From Proteus sp. FME41 (GTDB lineage: Bacteria; Pseudomonadota; Gammaproteobacteria; Enterobacterales; Enterobacteriaceae): DNA of 64,000 nt. This document shows, piece after piece, positions 33,143 to 43,537 of the stretch (position 1 is the first letter of the stretch; the number at the start of each line of letters is the position of its first letter). The position numbers were made by a program, and so were the translations under genes. Under the pieces are notes generated by a model. The model saw only the letters and a program-made list of their open reading frames with translations, searched no databases and was not told the DNA's origin. The DNA lies in assembly GCF_014897315.1 (NCBI RefSeq), contig NZ_JABUYL010000007.1:123863-187862 (forward strand), written 5' to 3'.

Positions 33143-34489
33143 ATGTCTGCTAATCAATCAGCAACCACAGGTAAACTGGATAGCTATTTTAAACTTACAG
33201 CTCGCGGTACCACTGTTCGCAAAGAAATGATCGCCGGTTTGACGACATTTTTGGCGATGGTGTATTCCGTGGTTGTTGTTCCTAGCATGTTAGGACAAGC
33301 CGGTTTTCCACATACCGCGGTTTTTATCGCAACCTGTTTAGTCGCGGGATTAGGCTCTCTTCTAATGGGATTGTGGGCGAATCTTCCTATGGCGATTGGG
33401 TGTGCCATCTCATTAACGGCATTTACCGCTTTTAGCTTGGTCTTAGGACAAAACATCTCTGTGCCTGTTGCTTTAGGTGCCGTGTTTTTAATGGGGTGTT
33501 TATTCACCGTATTTTCATTAACCGGCATTCGTACTTGGATCTTAAAAAATATTCCGACAGGTATTGCTCATGGTGCAGGAATAGGGATAGGTTTATTTTT
33601 ACTTTTAATTGCCGCCAATAGTGTTGGGCTTGTCGTTAAAAACCCATTTGATGGTTTACCTGTGGCAATGGGTAAATTCACATCTTTTTCTGTATTAATG
33701 TCATTGGCAGGTTTAGCTGCTATTTTCGGATTAGAAAAACGTAAAGTACCCGGTGGCGTGTTATTGGTAATTGTTGCTATTTCTATTTTAGGACTGATTT
33801 TTGATCCCAATGTGAAATATCAGGGTGTTTTTAAAATGCCTCAATTAGGTGAAGAAGGGCTTTCTTTATTATTCGCAATGGATATTAAAGGAGCATTACA
33901 ACCGTTAGTTTTACCTAGCGTATTAGCATTAGTAATGACTGCTATTTTTGATGCAACAGGGACGATTCGCGCTGTAGCAGGGCAAGCTAATTTATTAGAT
34001 AAGCGTGGGCAAATTATCAATGGAGGCAAGGCACTTACCTCCGACTCCGTGAGCAGTATTTTTGCGGGTGTGATTGGCGCGGCACCGGCCGCCGTTTATG
34101 TTGAATCAGCCGCGGGTACTGCTGCTGGTGGTAAAACAGGATTAACGGCGACCGTAGTCGGTATTTTATTTTTACTGATCCTGTTCTTATCACCTCTTTC
34201 TTATTTAGTTCCAGCTTACGCGACTGCGCCTGCATTAATGTATGTCGGATTATTGATGTTAGGTAATGTGACAAAATTAGATTTTAGTGATTTTGTTGAT
34301 GCTATGTCAGGTATGGTGTGTGCCGTCTTTATTGTTTTAACCTGTAATATCGTCACGGGTATTATGCTTGGTTTTGGTTGTTTAGTGATTGGCCGTGTAT
34401 TTGCAGGCGAATGGCGTAAACTCAATATTGGTACCGTCTTAATTACGGTTGCTCTAGTGGCATTTTATGCGGGTGAGTGGGCAATTTAA
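33143..34489 (+). CDS. ghxP: Guanine/hypoxanthine permease (NCS2 family)
   Basis: The 448-residue NCS2 permease matches E. coli GhxP (YjcD, 449) closely along its length, including [20 protein letters not shown] at the start, [18 protein letters not shown] and [17 protein letters not shown] in the transport core. The ATG at 33143 has GAGG 6 bases upstream; the frame is open 20 codons further but without a ribosome site. It is monocistronic: PurR-like boxes precede it and a strong terminator follows. Confidence 0.93.
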   Translation: MSANQSATTGKLDSYFKLTARGTTVRKEMIAGLTTFLAMVYSVVVVPSMLGQAGFPHTAVFIATCLVAGLGSLLMGLWANLPMAIGCAISLTAFTAFSLVLGQNISVPVALGAVFLMGCLFTVFSLTGIRTWILKNIPTGIAHGAGIGIGLFLLLIAANSVGLVVKNPFDGLPVAMGKFTSFSVLMSLAGLAAIFGLEKRKVPGGVLLVIVAISILGLIFDPNVKYQGVFKMPQLGEEGLSLLFAMDIKGALQPLVLPSVLALVMTAIFDATGTIRAVAGQANLLDKRGQIINGGKALTSDSVSSIFAGVIGAAPAAVYVESAAGTAAGGKTGLTATVVGILFLLILFLSPLSYLVPAYATAPALMYVGLLMLGNVTKLDFSDFVDAMSGMVCAVFIVLTCNIVTGIMLGFGCLVIGRVFAGEWRKLNIGTVLITVALVAFYAGEWAI

Positions 34490-34512
34490 TTAAAATAATC
34501 GGCTTTAAAGAC

Positions 34513-34545
34513 AAAAGGCGGAATATATCTATATTCCGCCTTTTT
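34513..34545. terminator. Terminator after ghxP
   Basis: GGCGGAATATA (34517-34527) and TATATTCCGCC (34530-34540) pair perfectly around a 2-base loop, with AAAA before and TTTTT after. Confidence 0.92.
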
Positions 34546-34616
34546 GCTATTTATTTATCTACTTTAATTCGCTATTGTCGAAATTAAGTCTAGTGGTTAA
34601 ACATTTGGTAGAATAT

Positions 34617-35120
34617 ATGCAAGAAATAAAAATACGGCACGGTGAACCAGACGACGCAGCCGCAATTCAACAGTTATATACTCATCCTGATTTATATCTT
34701 TGTACTTGCCAATTTCCTTACCCTTCTGTGACGATGTGGAAAAAAAGACTACTTGAGTTTGCAGAACAAAATATTCCTCATTTTGTGGCAACCATTGAAG
34801 GCCAAGTCGCTGGGCATTTAGCACTGATAATTGATAATCATCCTCGTCGTCGCCACATTGTGAGTTTTGGTATTGGTGTTGGTGCTGAATATTCAGGAAA
34901 AGGCGTGGGTAAGTTACTTATCAATACAGCAATTGATTATGCTTTCAATTGGTTAGCAGCTACACGATTAGAATTGGAAGTGTATTCAGATAACGAAAGA
35001 GGCTTACATCTCTATAAAAAATTAGGTTTTGAAGTTGAAGGTGTACGTCGTAAAGCCGCCTTTAGAGAGGGTAAATATTGTGATGTTGTCATGATGTCTA
35101 TGTTAAGAACAATTGAATAA
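34617..35120 (+). CDS. GNAT-family N-acetyltransferase, YhhY/AaaT-like
   Basis: The 167-residue product follows the E. coli L-amino-acid N-acetyltransferase AaaT (YhhY) in layout: IRHGEPDDAAAIQQLY at the start, HIVSFGIGVGAEYSGKGVG (acetyl-CoA loop GKGVGKLL), then LELEVYSDNERGLHLYKKLG and FEVEGVRRKAA. The ATG at 34617 is preferred over an upstream alternative at 34575 because the homologous proteins begin here. It sits alone after the ghxP terminator. Confidence 0.85.
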   Translation: MQEIKIRHGEPDDAAAIQQLYTHPDLYLCTCQFPYPSVTMWKKRLLEFAEQNIPHFVATIEGQVAGHLALIIDNHPRRRHIVSFGIGVGAEYSGKGVGKLLINTAIDYAFNWLAATRLELEVYSDNERGLHLYKKLGFEVEGVRRKAAFREGKYCDVVMMSMLRTIE

Positions 35121-35515
35121 CAGGTTTGTATTACGGCATTGCTCTCAAAAATAATAAGAACTTCACTTTATTTGCCCGTTTTTATTTAGTAATACGGTAT
35201 TTTACGTTTTTATACGGTCTATTACATCGCTTAGACTGAAAAAGAGAAATAAAAACGTATGCTTTCTATGTTTAATGCCGTTAATAAATAAAAGGCATAT
35301 ATTGAGAATGCAATTTGCTATGTGAGATACGATTAATCTTAATTTTAAATAATCACTCAGGAGTCTGAGTAGGATCTGTTTAAAATAAGAAAAGGTAAAG
35401 ATAGGCATGATGCACAAACTTTACATGATGTGTTTCTTTATCATTCGGCAGGGTTTTCTTCTCTAAGGAAAAGATGACAGATTTTCAGGATAAAAAATAA
35501 GCATGTAAGGGTAAC
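35121..35515 (+). promoter_or_regulatory. 395-bp leader region of the YjcE antiporter gene
   Basis: No gene is convincing here. TACGTTTTTAT (35203-35213) and ATAAAAACGTA (35249-35259) form a perfect 11-bp inverted repeat with 35 bases between. A minus-strand frame at 35202-35417 has low coding character. A promoter and long untranslated leader for the antiporter are likely. Confidence 0.4.
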
Positions 35516-37165
35516 ATGGAAATTTTCTTTACTATTTTGATTTTAATACTGGTGGTTTCAGTGTCGGGAGTTATCACAAAATTAATTCCCTTTCGTATTC
35601 CGTTACCATTAATACAGATTGTTATCGGGGCTTTGTTGGCATGGCCTCAGTTTGGTTTGCATGTCACCTTTGATCCTGAATTATTCCTCGTTTTACTGAT
35701 CCCGCCTTTACTGTTTGTTGATGGTTGGAAAACACCGACACGAGAATTTATTCAAAATGGGCGCGAGATTTTTATTCTTGTACTGGTTTTGGTGATGGTC
35801 ACCGTTGTTGGTATTGGCTATTTAATTTATTGGATGATGCCAAGCATCCCTCTAATTTCTGCGTTTGCATTAGCGGCGGTGCTTTCGCCGACGGATGCGG
35901 TAGCACTTTCCTCTATTGTGGGAAAAGGGCGAATACCTAAGCGAATAATGGGTATTTTAGAAGGTGAAGCATTAATGAATGATGCTTCGGGTCTGGTTGC
36001 CTTAAAATTTGCAGTCGCCGTGGCGATGGGAACGATGGTGTTTACTGTTGGCGGTGCCACACTGGAATTCTTTAAAGTCGCGGGCGGAGGATTGCTGGCT
36101 GGTATTGGTGTCACTTTAATTTACAGTAAATCACTGCGATTAATGAGCCGCTGGAGCGGTGACGATCCTGCCACACAAATTGTCTTTATGTTGTTGTTGC
36201 CTTTTGCTTCTTATTTAATTGCAGAACATATTGGTTTCTCGGGCATTTTGGCCGCGGTTGCTGCGGGTATGACTATCAGTAAATCAGGCGTTATCCGTAA
36301 TGCACCTCTTGCGATGCGCTTACGTGCTGATAGCGTATGGTCAATGCTTGAATTTGTCTTTAATGGCCTTGTCTTTATTATGCTTGGCTTACAACTTCCT
36401 ATTATCTGGACAAGCTCTGTTATTCAAGCGGATCTTGATCCTGAAGTTGAAGTTTGGATGCTATTTGCTGCTGTTTTCATTATCTATTTCGCACTGCTGA
36501 TTTTGCGCTTTACGTGGTTATGGCTAATGAAAAAAATTAGTCAGATCTTTATGAAAAAACATCCACTTGATTTCGCTAACTATACAACACGTGAACTGTG
36601 GCTTTCGTCATTTGCTGGTGTTCGTGGTGCAATTACGCTAGCGGGTGCACTTTCTATTCCTCTCTTTTTAACCGATGGCAGTACCTTTCCTGGGCGTTAT
36701 CAAATTATTTTTATTGCTGCGGGGGTTATTTTGCTGTCGATCCTCGTGGGGATTATTTCGCTTCCTTTCTTGTTGAAAGGTGTAAAAATTACCGATAAAG
36801 AAGCAGATAAAAACGAAGTTCGTTATGCGCGTAAGGTCATGGCAGAAGTAGCGATTGTCAGCCTGAATAAAATGGAAGAACGTTTAGCCGCAAGCACTGA
36901 AGAGCAACTTGATGCTGAAGAAATTAATGAAGTTGCTTCTCGTGTTACGGGTTATTTAAGACGACAAACAGCAACGCAAGATGAGATGGTTCATAACATG
37001 TTAGAAGAAGATCTCGAAAGACGTTTTCGTCTAACGGCATTGCGTGCTGAACGTGGTGAGCTTTACCATTTACGTGCAACGCGAAAAATCAGTAATGAAA
37101 CACTTCAATTATTGCTGCATGAATTGGATTTAATGGAAGCGTTACTTGTTGAGAAAGACAGTTAA
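35516..37165 (+). CDS. yjcE: Na+/H+ antiporter of the CPA1 family (YjcE)
   Basis: The product has exactly the 549 residues of E. coli YjcE and the same sequence throughout its membrane part. About 12 membrane segments precede a cytoplasmic C-terminal tail (about residues 425-549). The ion-binding region is LSPTDAVALSSIVGKG and ALMNDASGLVALKFAVA, with the ND pair typical of CPA1. The protein exchanges cytoplasmic Na+ or K+ for H+. In E. coli yjcE lies elsewhere; here it is 2 bases upstream of the yigM-like gene, which suggests co-transcription. Confidence 0.9.
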   Translation: MEIFFTILILILVVSVSGVITKLIPFRIPLPLIQIVIGALLAWPQFGLHVTFDPELFLVLLIPPLLFVDGWKTPTREFIQNGREIFILVLVLVMVTVVGIGYLIYWMMPSIPLISAFALAAVLSPTDAVALSSIVGKGRIPKRIMGILEGEALMNDASGLVALKFAVAVAMGTMVFTVGGATLEFFKVAGGGLLAGIGVTLIYSKSLRLMSRWSGDDPATQIVFMLLLPFASYLIAEHIGFSGILAAVAAGMTISKSGVIRNAPLAMRLRADSVWSMLEFVFNGLVFIMLGLQLPIIWTSSVIQADLDPEVEVWMLFAAVFIIYFALLILRFTWLWLMKKISQIFMKKHPLDFANYTTRELWLSSFAGVRGAITLAGALSIPLFLTDGSTFPGRYQIIFIAAGVILLSILVGIISLPFLLKGVKITDKEADKNEVRYARKVMAEVAIVSLNKMEERLAASTEEQLDAEEINEVASRVTGYLRRQTATQDEMVHNMLEEDLERRFRLTALRAERGELYHLRATRKISNETLQLLLHELDLMEALLVEKDS

Positions 37166-37167
37166 TT

Positions 37168-38040
37168 ATGTGGTTGCTCGTTATTACAACACTGTTATGG
37201 GCAGCCTCTTTTAGCCTGATTGGCGAGTATCTCGCGGGTCAGGTTGATAGTTGGCTTTCTGTTCTTATTCGCGTTTCTTTAGCGGCATTAGTTTTTTTAC
37301 CTTTCTTACGTTGGAAGGGAGTTCGTTTTAAGGTGATTTTGCTTTATATGAGTGTGGGGGCTTGCCAATTAGGTGTGATGTATCTGTTTGTTTTCCACGC
37401 TTATAACTATTTAACGGTGGCAGAATTTTTACTGTTTACTGTATTGACACCGCTTTATGTCACTCTGATTTATGATTTATTAGAACGTCAACGATTACGT
37501 TGGGGTTATGTTTTTAGCTCATTATTAGCAGTATTAGGTGCCGCTATTATCCGTTATGACCATCTCAGTGATGATTTTTGGTATGGATTGTTATTAGTGC
37601 AATTAGCAAATATTTTCTTTGCTATTGGTCAAGTGGGATATAAGCGATTAATGGAAGTTCATCCTATCCCACAACACCATGCGTTTTCTTGGTTTTATCT
37701 TGGTGCGGTTGTCGTTGCACTGATAGGCGCACTGTGTTTCGCTGATTGGCAGAAAATACCAACGACATCACTACAATGGGGTGTTTTACTCTGGCTAGGA
37801 ATTGGCGCTTCTGGAATAGGGTATTTCATGTGGAATTATGGTGCCACACAAGTGGATGCTGGAACCTTAGCAATTATGAATAATATGATGGTTCCAGCAG
37901 GATTATTAGTGAATTTTTCTATTTGGCAACAACATCCAAATTGGCCAAGTTTCATCATAGGCGCGGGCCTGATTGTTGCATCACTTTGGATCCATCGACG
38001 CTGGATACGCCGACCTGCTTTACAAAAGGAAGATTATTAA
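37168..38040 (+). CDS. yigM: DMT-family transporter YigM (BioP biotin transporter homologue)
   Basis: The 290-residue EamA-type protein has ten predicted membrane segments in two halves ([15 protein letters not shown], then [16 protein letters not shown], then [20 protein letters not shown]). It lies next to metR, as yigM does in E. coli, where it is the biotin transporter BioP. Its last 86 bases overlap the 3' end of the convergent metR gene. Biotin as the substrate rests on this synteny and resemblance. Confidence 0.82.
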   Translation: MWLLVITTLLWAASFSLIGEYLAGQVDSWLSVLIRVSLAALVFLPFLRWKGVRFKVILLYMSVGACQLGVMYLFVFHAYNYLTVAEFLLFTVLTPLYVTLIYDLLERQRLRWGYVFSSLLAVLGAAIIRYDHLSDDFWYGLLLVQLANIFFAIGQVGYKRLMEVHPIPQHHAFSWFYLGAVVVALIGALCFADWQKIPTTSLQWGVLLWLGIGASGIGYFMWNYGATQVDAGTLAIMNNMMVPAGLLVNFSIWQQHPNWPSFIIGAGLIVASLWIHRRWIRRPALQKEDY

Positions 38041-38908
38041 CTGCGTGCTGGCCTGATAAACGTATAAATTCACGAATTGCCGGTTGATGTTGCTCTCCAC
38101 TGCGGTTAGCCGCATATAACCGGCTCCATAATCCCTCGCCTAATGTTTTTGTTACCACTAACCCTTGTTTTTCAAAATTTTCAACCGCCCAATGGGGTAA
38201 TGCTGCAATTCCCATACCTGCTGCAACCATTTGAATTAACAGTAATGTATTATCAACATGTTTAAAGTGTGGGGTAATGCCTGCCGGTTGTAAAAAATGT
38301 CGCCACACATCAAAACGTTCTCTTTGCACCGGGTAAATAAATAAGGTTTCTGCGATCAAATCTTGTGGCTGAATATGTAAGCGATTAGCAAGAGGGTGGT
38401 CGGGCGATAAAATCAGTTTAACTTCATAGTCAAACATTGGGGTGTAGTGTAAACGTGCATCATCCAAAATATCAGAGGTTAACACGACATCGAGTTCACG
38501 TTGTAATAATGCGGGTTGCGGATCAAACGTAACACCCGAATGAAAATCGACATTTACCTCAGGCCAAGTTTGACGATATTGCTGTAATGCGGGTGTTAAC
38601 CATTGAATACAACTATGACATTCGATAGCAATATTTAAATTTGCACTCCCCGGTTCATTACACGCTTCAATGGCTCTACGCACGATAGGCAGAACCTCTT
38701 CCGCTAATTTTAATAACACTTCGCCTTGTGAGGTAAACCGCAGTGGCTGGCTTTTGCGTACAAAAATTCGATAACCTAGGCGATGTTCTAACTCACTAAA
38801 TTGATGTGAAAGAGCCGATTGCGTTTGATGTAGTTGATTGGCAGCGTTGGCAAGAGAGCCAGAGTGCTTAAGTGCCAAGATCGTTTTTAAATGTTTTATT
38901 TCTATCAT
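37955..38908 (-). CDS. metR: MetR, LysR-family activator of methionine genes
   Basis: The 317-residue LysR protein is the length of E. coli MetR. The N-terminal helix-turn-helix is [20 protein letters not shown]; the effector domain (about 90-300) binds homocysteine in the family. It is divergent from metE with a 106-base intergenic region that carries both MetR-like and MetJ-like sites. Its C-terminus overlaps the end of yigM on the opposite strand by 86 bases. Confidence 0.94.
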   Translation of the reverse strand: MIEIKHLKTILALKHSGSLANAANQLHQTQSALSHQFSELEHRLGYRIFVRKSQPLRFTSQGEVLLKLAEEVLPIVRRAIEACNEPGSANLNIAIECHSCIQWLTPALQQYRQTWPEVNVDFHSGVTFDPQPALLQRELDVVLTSDILDDARLHYTPMFDYEVKLILSPDHPLANRLHIQPQDLIAETLFIYPVQRERFDVWRHFLQPAGITPHFKHVDNTLLLIQMVAAGMGIAALPHWAVENFEKQGLVVTKTLGEGLWSRLYAANRSGEQHQPAIREFIRLSGQHAVNNLPFVKQVGVSSVDGSKVMQQSGPRL

Positions 38909-38996
38909 GAGAAACCTTCAGGTTGTGGATGAAAAATTTGCGCTTGTGATTTATACACTACCTGTAGATTATGGATGTGTAAACATCTAGACGGCT
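38908..38996. promoter_or_regulatory. MetR and MetJ sites between metR and metE
   Basis: TGAGAAACCTTCA at 38908-38920 fits the MetR consensus TGAA-N5-TTCA with one change. Tandem met boxes AAACATCT (38981-38988) and AGACGGCT (38989-38996) match the MetJ consensus AGACGTCT at 5-6 and 7 of 8 positions; GGATGTGT just before may be a third weak box. The boxes end 18 bases before the metE ATG, so MetJ would block metE translation-start-proximal transcription. Confidence 0.7.
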
Positions 38997-39014
38997 AAAT
39001 ATAGGATTTTAATA

Positions 39015-41288
39015 ATGACAATTCGCAATCACACACTGGGTTTCCCTCGTATTGGCTTGGATAGAGAGCTAAAAAAGGCGCAAGAAAATTATTGGGCAGG
39101 TAAGATTTCACAAGAAGAACTTATTGCAGTAGGCAAAGCGCTTCGTGCTCGTCACTGGCAGCAGCAAGCTGATGCGGGTGTTGAATTATTGCCTGTTGGT
39201 GATTTTGCTTGGTATGACCAAGTATTGGGCACAAGTTTACTGTTAGGTAACGTACCGCCTCGTCATCGTAATGAAGAGGGCTCATTAGATCTCGATACCT
39301 TATTTAGGGTTGCTCGGGGTAGAGCGCCGACGGGTAAACCTGCGGCTGCGTCTGAAATGACGAAATGGTTTAATACTAACTATCACTATATCGTACCCGA
39401 GTTCCAACAAGGCCAATCATTTTCTTTCGCTTGGAAAGAATTATTAGAAGAAGTCGATGAAGCATTAGCATTAGGCCATAAAGTAAAACCTGTTTTACTT
39501 GGCCCTGTGACTTACTTATGGTTAGGCAAAGTGAAAGGCCCTGAATTTGATCGATTAACGCTACTGAAAGATATTCTACCTATTTATCAGGAAGTTATTT
39601 CTTCTTTAAAAGAGAAAGGGATTGAGTGGGTACAAATTGATGAACCTGCTTTGGTGCTGGATTTACCTATTGAATGGCAAAATGCATACCAAGTGGCTTA
39701 CCAAGCATTGACTGGGCAAGCTAAATTATTGCTGACAACCTATTTTGATGGTATTTCTCATCATCTTGATGTGATTAAAAACCTCCCTGTTGATGGACTT
39801 CATGTGGATATTTCTGCAGGGCAAGATAATTTGCAACATTTACACCAAACCTTACCGAAAGAGTGGGTGCTGTCATTAGGTGTGATTAATGGTCGAAATG
39901 TTTGGAAAGCAGATTTAAGCACACGTTATCAGCAAGTTGTTGCACTAAAAGGTGAACGGCCATTGTGGATTGGGACTTCATGTTCATTACTGCATAGCCC
40001 AATTGATTTAAAGGCAGAAACTAAACTTGATGATGAGGTAAAAAGCTGGTTTGCCTTTGCAGTTCAAAAATGTGAAGAAGTGGCTTTGTTAACGAAAGCG
40101 TTGAATGCACCACAAGGCGAGTATGATGATCAACTAGCACAATACAGTGCCCCCATTCGTCAGCGTGAGCATTCTACTCGTGTACATAATGCAAAAGTGG
40201 CGGCTCGTCTACACGCCATTAAAGCACAAGACAGTGAGAGACATTCACCTTATACCCAACGAGCAGAAGTACAACGTACACGATTTAATCTGCCATTATG
40301 GCCCACCACGACGATTGGGTCCTTCCCACAAACAACAGAAATTCGTACTGTGCGCCTCGATTTTAAAAAAGGAAATATTGATACTGCGGCTTATCGTACA
40401 AATATTAGTGAACATATTAAGCAAGCAATATCAGAGCAGGAAACTCTAGGTCTTGATGTATTAGTGCATGGCGAAGCTGAACGAAATGACATGGTGGAAT
40501 ATTTTGGTGAGCACTTTGATGGCTATGTGTTTACACAAAATGGTTGGGTACAAAGTTATGGTTCACGTTGTGTAAAACCCCCCGTGATTATTGGTGATAT
40601 TAGCCGTCCTGAAGCCATTACGGTGGATTGGGCTACTTACGCACAATCATTAACTGAAAAACCCGTCAAGGGCATGTTAACAGGGCCGGTGACTATCTTA
40701 TGTTGGTCTTTCCCTCGTGAAGATGTCACTCGTGAAACTATTGCAAAACAAATTGCGTTAGCACTGCGTGATGAAGTAGACGATTTACAAAAAGCGGGTA
40801 TTGGCATTATTCAAATTGATGAGCCAGCATTACGTGAAGGGTTACCACTACGCCGTGATGAATGGCAGGCTTACCTTGATTGGGCGGTGGATGCTTTTAA
40901 ATTAAGTGCTGCTATTGCTGATGATGAAACACAGATCCACACGCATATGTGTTATTGCGAATTTAATGACATCATGGATTCTATTGCAGCGCTGGATGCA
41001 GACGTGATTACTATTGAAACATCACGTTCAGATATGGAGCTTTTAGAGGCCTTTGAACACTTTGATTATCCGAATGAAATTGGGCCGGGTGTTTATGATA
41101 TTCACTCACCAAATGTGCCAAATGTAGAATGGATTGTTGGATTATTAAGAAAAGCACAATCACGCATTCCAGCTGAGCGTTTATGGGTAAATCCAGACTG
41201 CGGATTAAAAACACGCGGTTGGCCTGAAACCCGCGCAGCATTAGCAAATATGGTTGAAGCTGCTAAATATTTACGTCAAAACGTGTAA
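39015..41288 (+). CDS. metE: Cobalamin-independent methionine synthase
   Basis: The 757-residue zinc enzyme transfers the methyl group of methyltetrahydrofolate-triglutamate to homocysteine. The zinc ligands are readable in [12 protein letters not shown] (His, Cys) and [11 protein letters not shown] (Cys); the N-terminal domain begins with [16 protein letters not shown]. It is divergent from metR and followed by a good terminator at 41309, so it is monocistronic, as in E. coli. Confidence 0.97.
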   Translation: MTIRNHTLGFPRIGLDRELKKAQENYWAGKISQEELIAVGKALRARHWQQQADAGVELLPVGDFAWYDQVLGTSLLLGNVPPRHRNEEGSLDLDTLFRVARGRAPTGKPAAASEMTKWFNTNYHYIVPEFQQGQSFSFAWKELLEEVDEALALGHKVKPVLLGPVTYLWLGKVKGPEFDRLTLLKDILPIYQEVISSLKEKGIEWVQIDEPALVLDLPIEWQNAYQVAYQALTGQAKLLLTTYFDGISHHLDVIKNLPVDGLHVDISAGQDNLQHLHQTLPKEWVLSLGVINGRNVWKADLSTRYQQVVALKGERPLWIGTSCSLLHSPIDLKAETKLDDEVKSWFAFAVQKCEEVALLTKALNAPQGEYDDQLAQYSAPIRQREHSTRVHNAKVAARLHAIKAQDSERHSPYTQRAEVQRTRFNLPLWPTTTIGSFPQTTEIRTVRLDFKKGNIDTAAYRTNISEHIKQAISEQETLGLDVLVHGEAERNDMVEYFGEHFDGYVFTQNGWVQSYGSRCVKPPVIIGDISRPEAITVDWATYAQSLTEKPVKGMLTGPVTILCWSFPREDVTRETIAKQIALALRDEVDDLQKAGIGIIQIDEPALREGLPLRRDEWQAYLDWAVDAFKLSAAIADDETQIHTHMCYCEFNDIMDSIAALDADVITIETSRSDMELLEAFEHFDYPNEIGPGVYDIHSPNVPNVEWIVGLLRKAQSRIPAERLWVNPDCGLKTRGWPETRAALANMVEAAKYLRQNV

Positions 41289-41308
41289 TAAAATAATTAA
41301 CCTCGCTT

Positions 41309-41376
41309 ATTAGCCTACTTTTTTTGACCAGTAACTTTTAATAAGTGCACTATCAAAATAGTAGGCTAATTTTATT
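41309..41376 (+). terminator. Terminator after metE
   Basis: ATTAGCCTACT (41309-41319) pairs with AGTAGGCTAAT (41360-41370); the loop is long (40 bases) but partly self-complementary, and the stem is followed by TTTTATTT. Confidence 0.75.
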
Positions 41377-41470
41377 TAAAATAAAAAATAAAAGTATTAT
41401 TTAAAACTCAGAGCAAATCTTATTATTGATATTCTTGAGAGTTGCTATACTGCGAAAACTCTCTAATTGT

Positions 41471-42298
41471 ATGGATATTATTATTGTGCAAAGTAGCATT
41501 AAACTTTCGGATAAAGTATTAGATGCTTTTCCAACACGAGCGTTAAAATTAGTTCCACTAAAAGGAGATGGCGGGCTATTTCGCACCTTATTTTTAGTAA
41601 TTGTTATGTTAGCGTTGACCGTATTTAGTGCTTATCAAATTCCTAATATTCTTTATGATTATAAAATCAGTGAGAATGCAGTGCCTGTTGATGCTACGGT
41701 GAAGGGCTCTTGTCGCTCTCAACTCTTTGTTTTGACTAACTGTAGTGTTGATTTACGTTATAAAGGCAATGAAGTTTCGCGTAATTTTACGTTCTTAGAT
41801 ATCGGTTCAAAAGATGTACTTGTTGAACCTGTCGCTGATGGGAATGATCTCAGTAAAATGACCGTTGATGTGGCGATAGATAATATTTGGCTTCGTTTAA
41901 TTAGCACTATTATTTTTATCGGCTTATTTGGCTTTAGTGTGTTCTTTTTTATTTATCGTCAAATATTGACGAGTAAAGTAAGAAAAGCACTCTTATCAGT
42001 AGACGCTCAGCCTCTAAAATTAATCGCAATTCCAGCAAAAATGGTGGTGAGTAATAAACAATTCATTGCGACTTATCATATTAATTTGGAAGGTAAAGAT
42101 ATTCGTATCGCTTATTCAGGAAACAAGAAAACACCGCCTATTGTGATTGAGCAAAATGGTAATACTTATGTATTAGCTGTTTATTCACCACAACAAAATA
42201 TTCCTTACGCATTAGATGTGCCTTTAGCGCGTATTCAAGCAACACAAGAAGAGAAACAACGTTTTCATGACGTGTTAATTGAAGAAGGTTTATTGTAA
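41471..42298 (+). CDS. Two-TM membrane protein of unknown function
   Basis: The product has 275 residues from ATG 41471; an upstream alternative at 41426 adds 15 residues and cannot be excluded. Two membrane segments are visible (about 40-60, LFLVIVMLALTVFSAYQI; and about 140-165, LISTIIFIGLFGFSVFFFIY). Between them lies a periplasmic loop of about 80 residues with two Cys (GSCRSQLFVLTNCS), probably a disulfide. The C-terminal part is soluble. I do not recognise the family. It lies between metE and yidB, where E. coli has ysgA. Confidence 0.65.
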   Translation: MDIIIVQSSIKLSDKVLDAFPTRALKLVPLKGDGGLFRTLFLVIVMLALTVFSAYQIPNILYDYKISENAVPVDATVKGSCRSQLFVLTNCSVDLRYKGNEVSRNFTFLDIGSKDVLVEPVADGNDLSKMTVDVAIDNIWLRLISTIIFIGLFGFSVFFFIYRQILTSKVRKALLSVDAQPLKLIAIPAKMVVSNKQFIATYHINLEGKDIRIAYSGNKKTPPIVIEQNGNTYVLAVYSPQQNIPYALDVPLARIQATQEEKQRFHDVLIEEGLL

Positions 42299-42399
42299 TT
42301 AAATATTGTTATTAACAGCTCTTATTAAGAACGTAATGAGTTCTCTCTTATGGGATGTAAGAGAAAACTCATTAAATACATGCTATCAAAGCTATGTAT

Positions 42400-42792
42400 T
42401 TAGCCACCAAAAATCTTCGCTTTTAAAATATCCATTCCAGCGCTAACTAAATCTAAATCTTGTGGCACAACGCCATCGGGTGTCACTTTATCGATTAATT
42501 TAGGTAAGTATTGTGCAGCCATTTCCGAGGCTTCTGCTGCACTCAAATTAATTTTTGCAGCAAGATCATTAATGACTGGAGATGAAAAAACAGCAGTAAT
42601 TTGCTCAGCACTAATCGGTAAATTGGTATTGGTACTTATCCATGATTGAATCAGTTCGCTTAAACCTGCGGTATTAAATTGTTTTATTAAGCCTTCAATA
42701 CCACCTTGAGACTCAACCCAGTCAAGGACGGTTTTATATTGATTGATTTTTTCGCCACCCAGTAGGCTCGCAATTTGGTTAAATAAGCTCAT
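42400..42792 (-). CDS. yidB: YidB-family protein (DUF937)
   Basis: The 130-residue protein starts at ATG 42792 (MSLFNQIASLLGG). The family layout is clear: a helical segment, then GGIEGLIKQFNTAGLSELIQSWI and ISAEQITAVF, ending KAKIFGG. E. coli YidB is unlinked and of unknown function. There is no signal peptide. It is convergent with the two-TM gene and separated from udp by the ERIC-like array. Confidence 0.85.
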   Translation of the reverse strand: MSLFNQIASLLGGEKINQYKTVLDWVESQGGIEGLIKQFNTAGLSELIQSWISTNTNLPISAEQITAVFSSPVINDLAAKINLSAAEASEMAAQYLPKLIDKVTPDGVVPQDLDLVSAGMDILKAKIFGG

Positions 42793-42881
42793 GCACACTC
42801 CAGTGACAATGTATTCGCCACATATTTAGATGTTAATTTTAAGGGCGGTAGTGTACTCGCTATGTTCGTCATACTTCAAGC

Positions 42882-43256
42882 TACTCGTTATACTTCAAGC
42901 CGTAGCGTTGTTGACTTCATTCTCTCGCACTAGTCACATACTCTTGTATGCTCCTAACGACTCGTTCTTTTGTCGCCTAGCTACATCTTGAATTATTTAG
43001 AGTATTTACTCGTTATACTTCAAGCCGTAGCGTTGTTGACTTCATTCTCTCGCACTAGTCACATACTCTTGTATGCTCCTAGCGACTCGTTCTTTTGTCG
43101 CTTAGCTACATCTTGAATTATTTAGAGTATTTACTCGTTATACTTCAAGCCGTAGCGTTGTTGACTTCATTCTCTCGCGCTAGTCACATACTCTTGTATG
43201 CTCCTAGCGACTCGTTCTTTTGTCGCCTAGCTACATCTTGAATTATTTAGAGTATG
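42882..43256. repeat. Three tandem ERIC-like (IRU) elements, 125 bp each
   Basis: The units span 42882-43006, 43007-43131 and 43132-43256 and differ by only a few bases (for example AACGA against AGCGA, and GCCTAG against GCTTAG). Each is an imperfect palindrome: ATACTTCAAG at one end and CTTGAATTATTTAGAGTAT at the other. Read on the minus strand, the centre GGAGCATACAAGAGTATG aligns with the ERIC centre GGAGCTTACATAAGTAAG, and the ends match ERIC ends as well. It is a local amplification of a known enterobacterial element family. Confidence 0.85.
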
Positions 43257-43395
43257 TATTTGGGTATTTATATTCGCTAGGGTTTTTATTGCATCTATAC
43301 TAGTAATTAGGTTGGATGTATGAGTATCGTGAATGATTGAAGTAAGCGAATATGGGTGATGTATTCGCTGAAAATGTATTTCGAATGCCATTTTT

Positions 43396-43463
43396 CGTGA
43401 TTATGGTCACAATTTTATGAAATTGTTGCTTTGTTTGGTGCCTTTTAAGTGATGTTTGTCACT
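43396..43463 (+). promoter_or_regulatory. Two CRP-like sites upstream of udp
   Basis: CGTGATTATGGTCACA (43396-43411) and AGTGATGTTTGTCACT (43448-43463) fit TGTGA-N6-TCACA. Their centres are 52 bp apart. E. coli udp is controlled by paired CRP sites with CytR binding between them, and this spacing suits the same logic. Confidence 0.75.
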
Positions 43464-43537
43464 AAAAAGGTCTGTAAAACTGATACAGTAACTTTTAATT
43501 TAATGATCATTGGTTTTGTCCCATTGAGGAGTCCGAT

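Larger units (their letters stand above)
42793..43537. promoter_or_regulatory. 745-bp region between yidB and udp
   Basis: No gene is present. The left part is an array of three ERIC-like elements (42882-43256), preceded by a 10-base partial end copy at 42871. The right part (43257-43537) is the udp promoter region with two CRP-like sites. Confidence 0.7.

Noticed and set aside
35202..35417. 71-residue minus-strand ORF upstream of yjcE
   Set aside because: No ribosome site and no recognisable protein features; likely chance in AT-rich DNA.
42882..43256. CRISPR array
   Set aside because: The 125-bp units are contiguous, with no unique spacers, and match ERIC-type palindromes; no cas genes are present.
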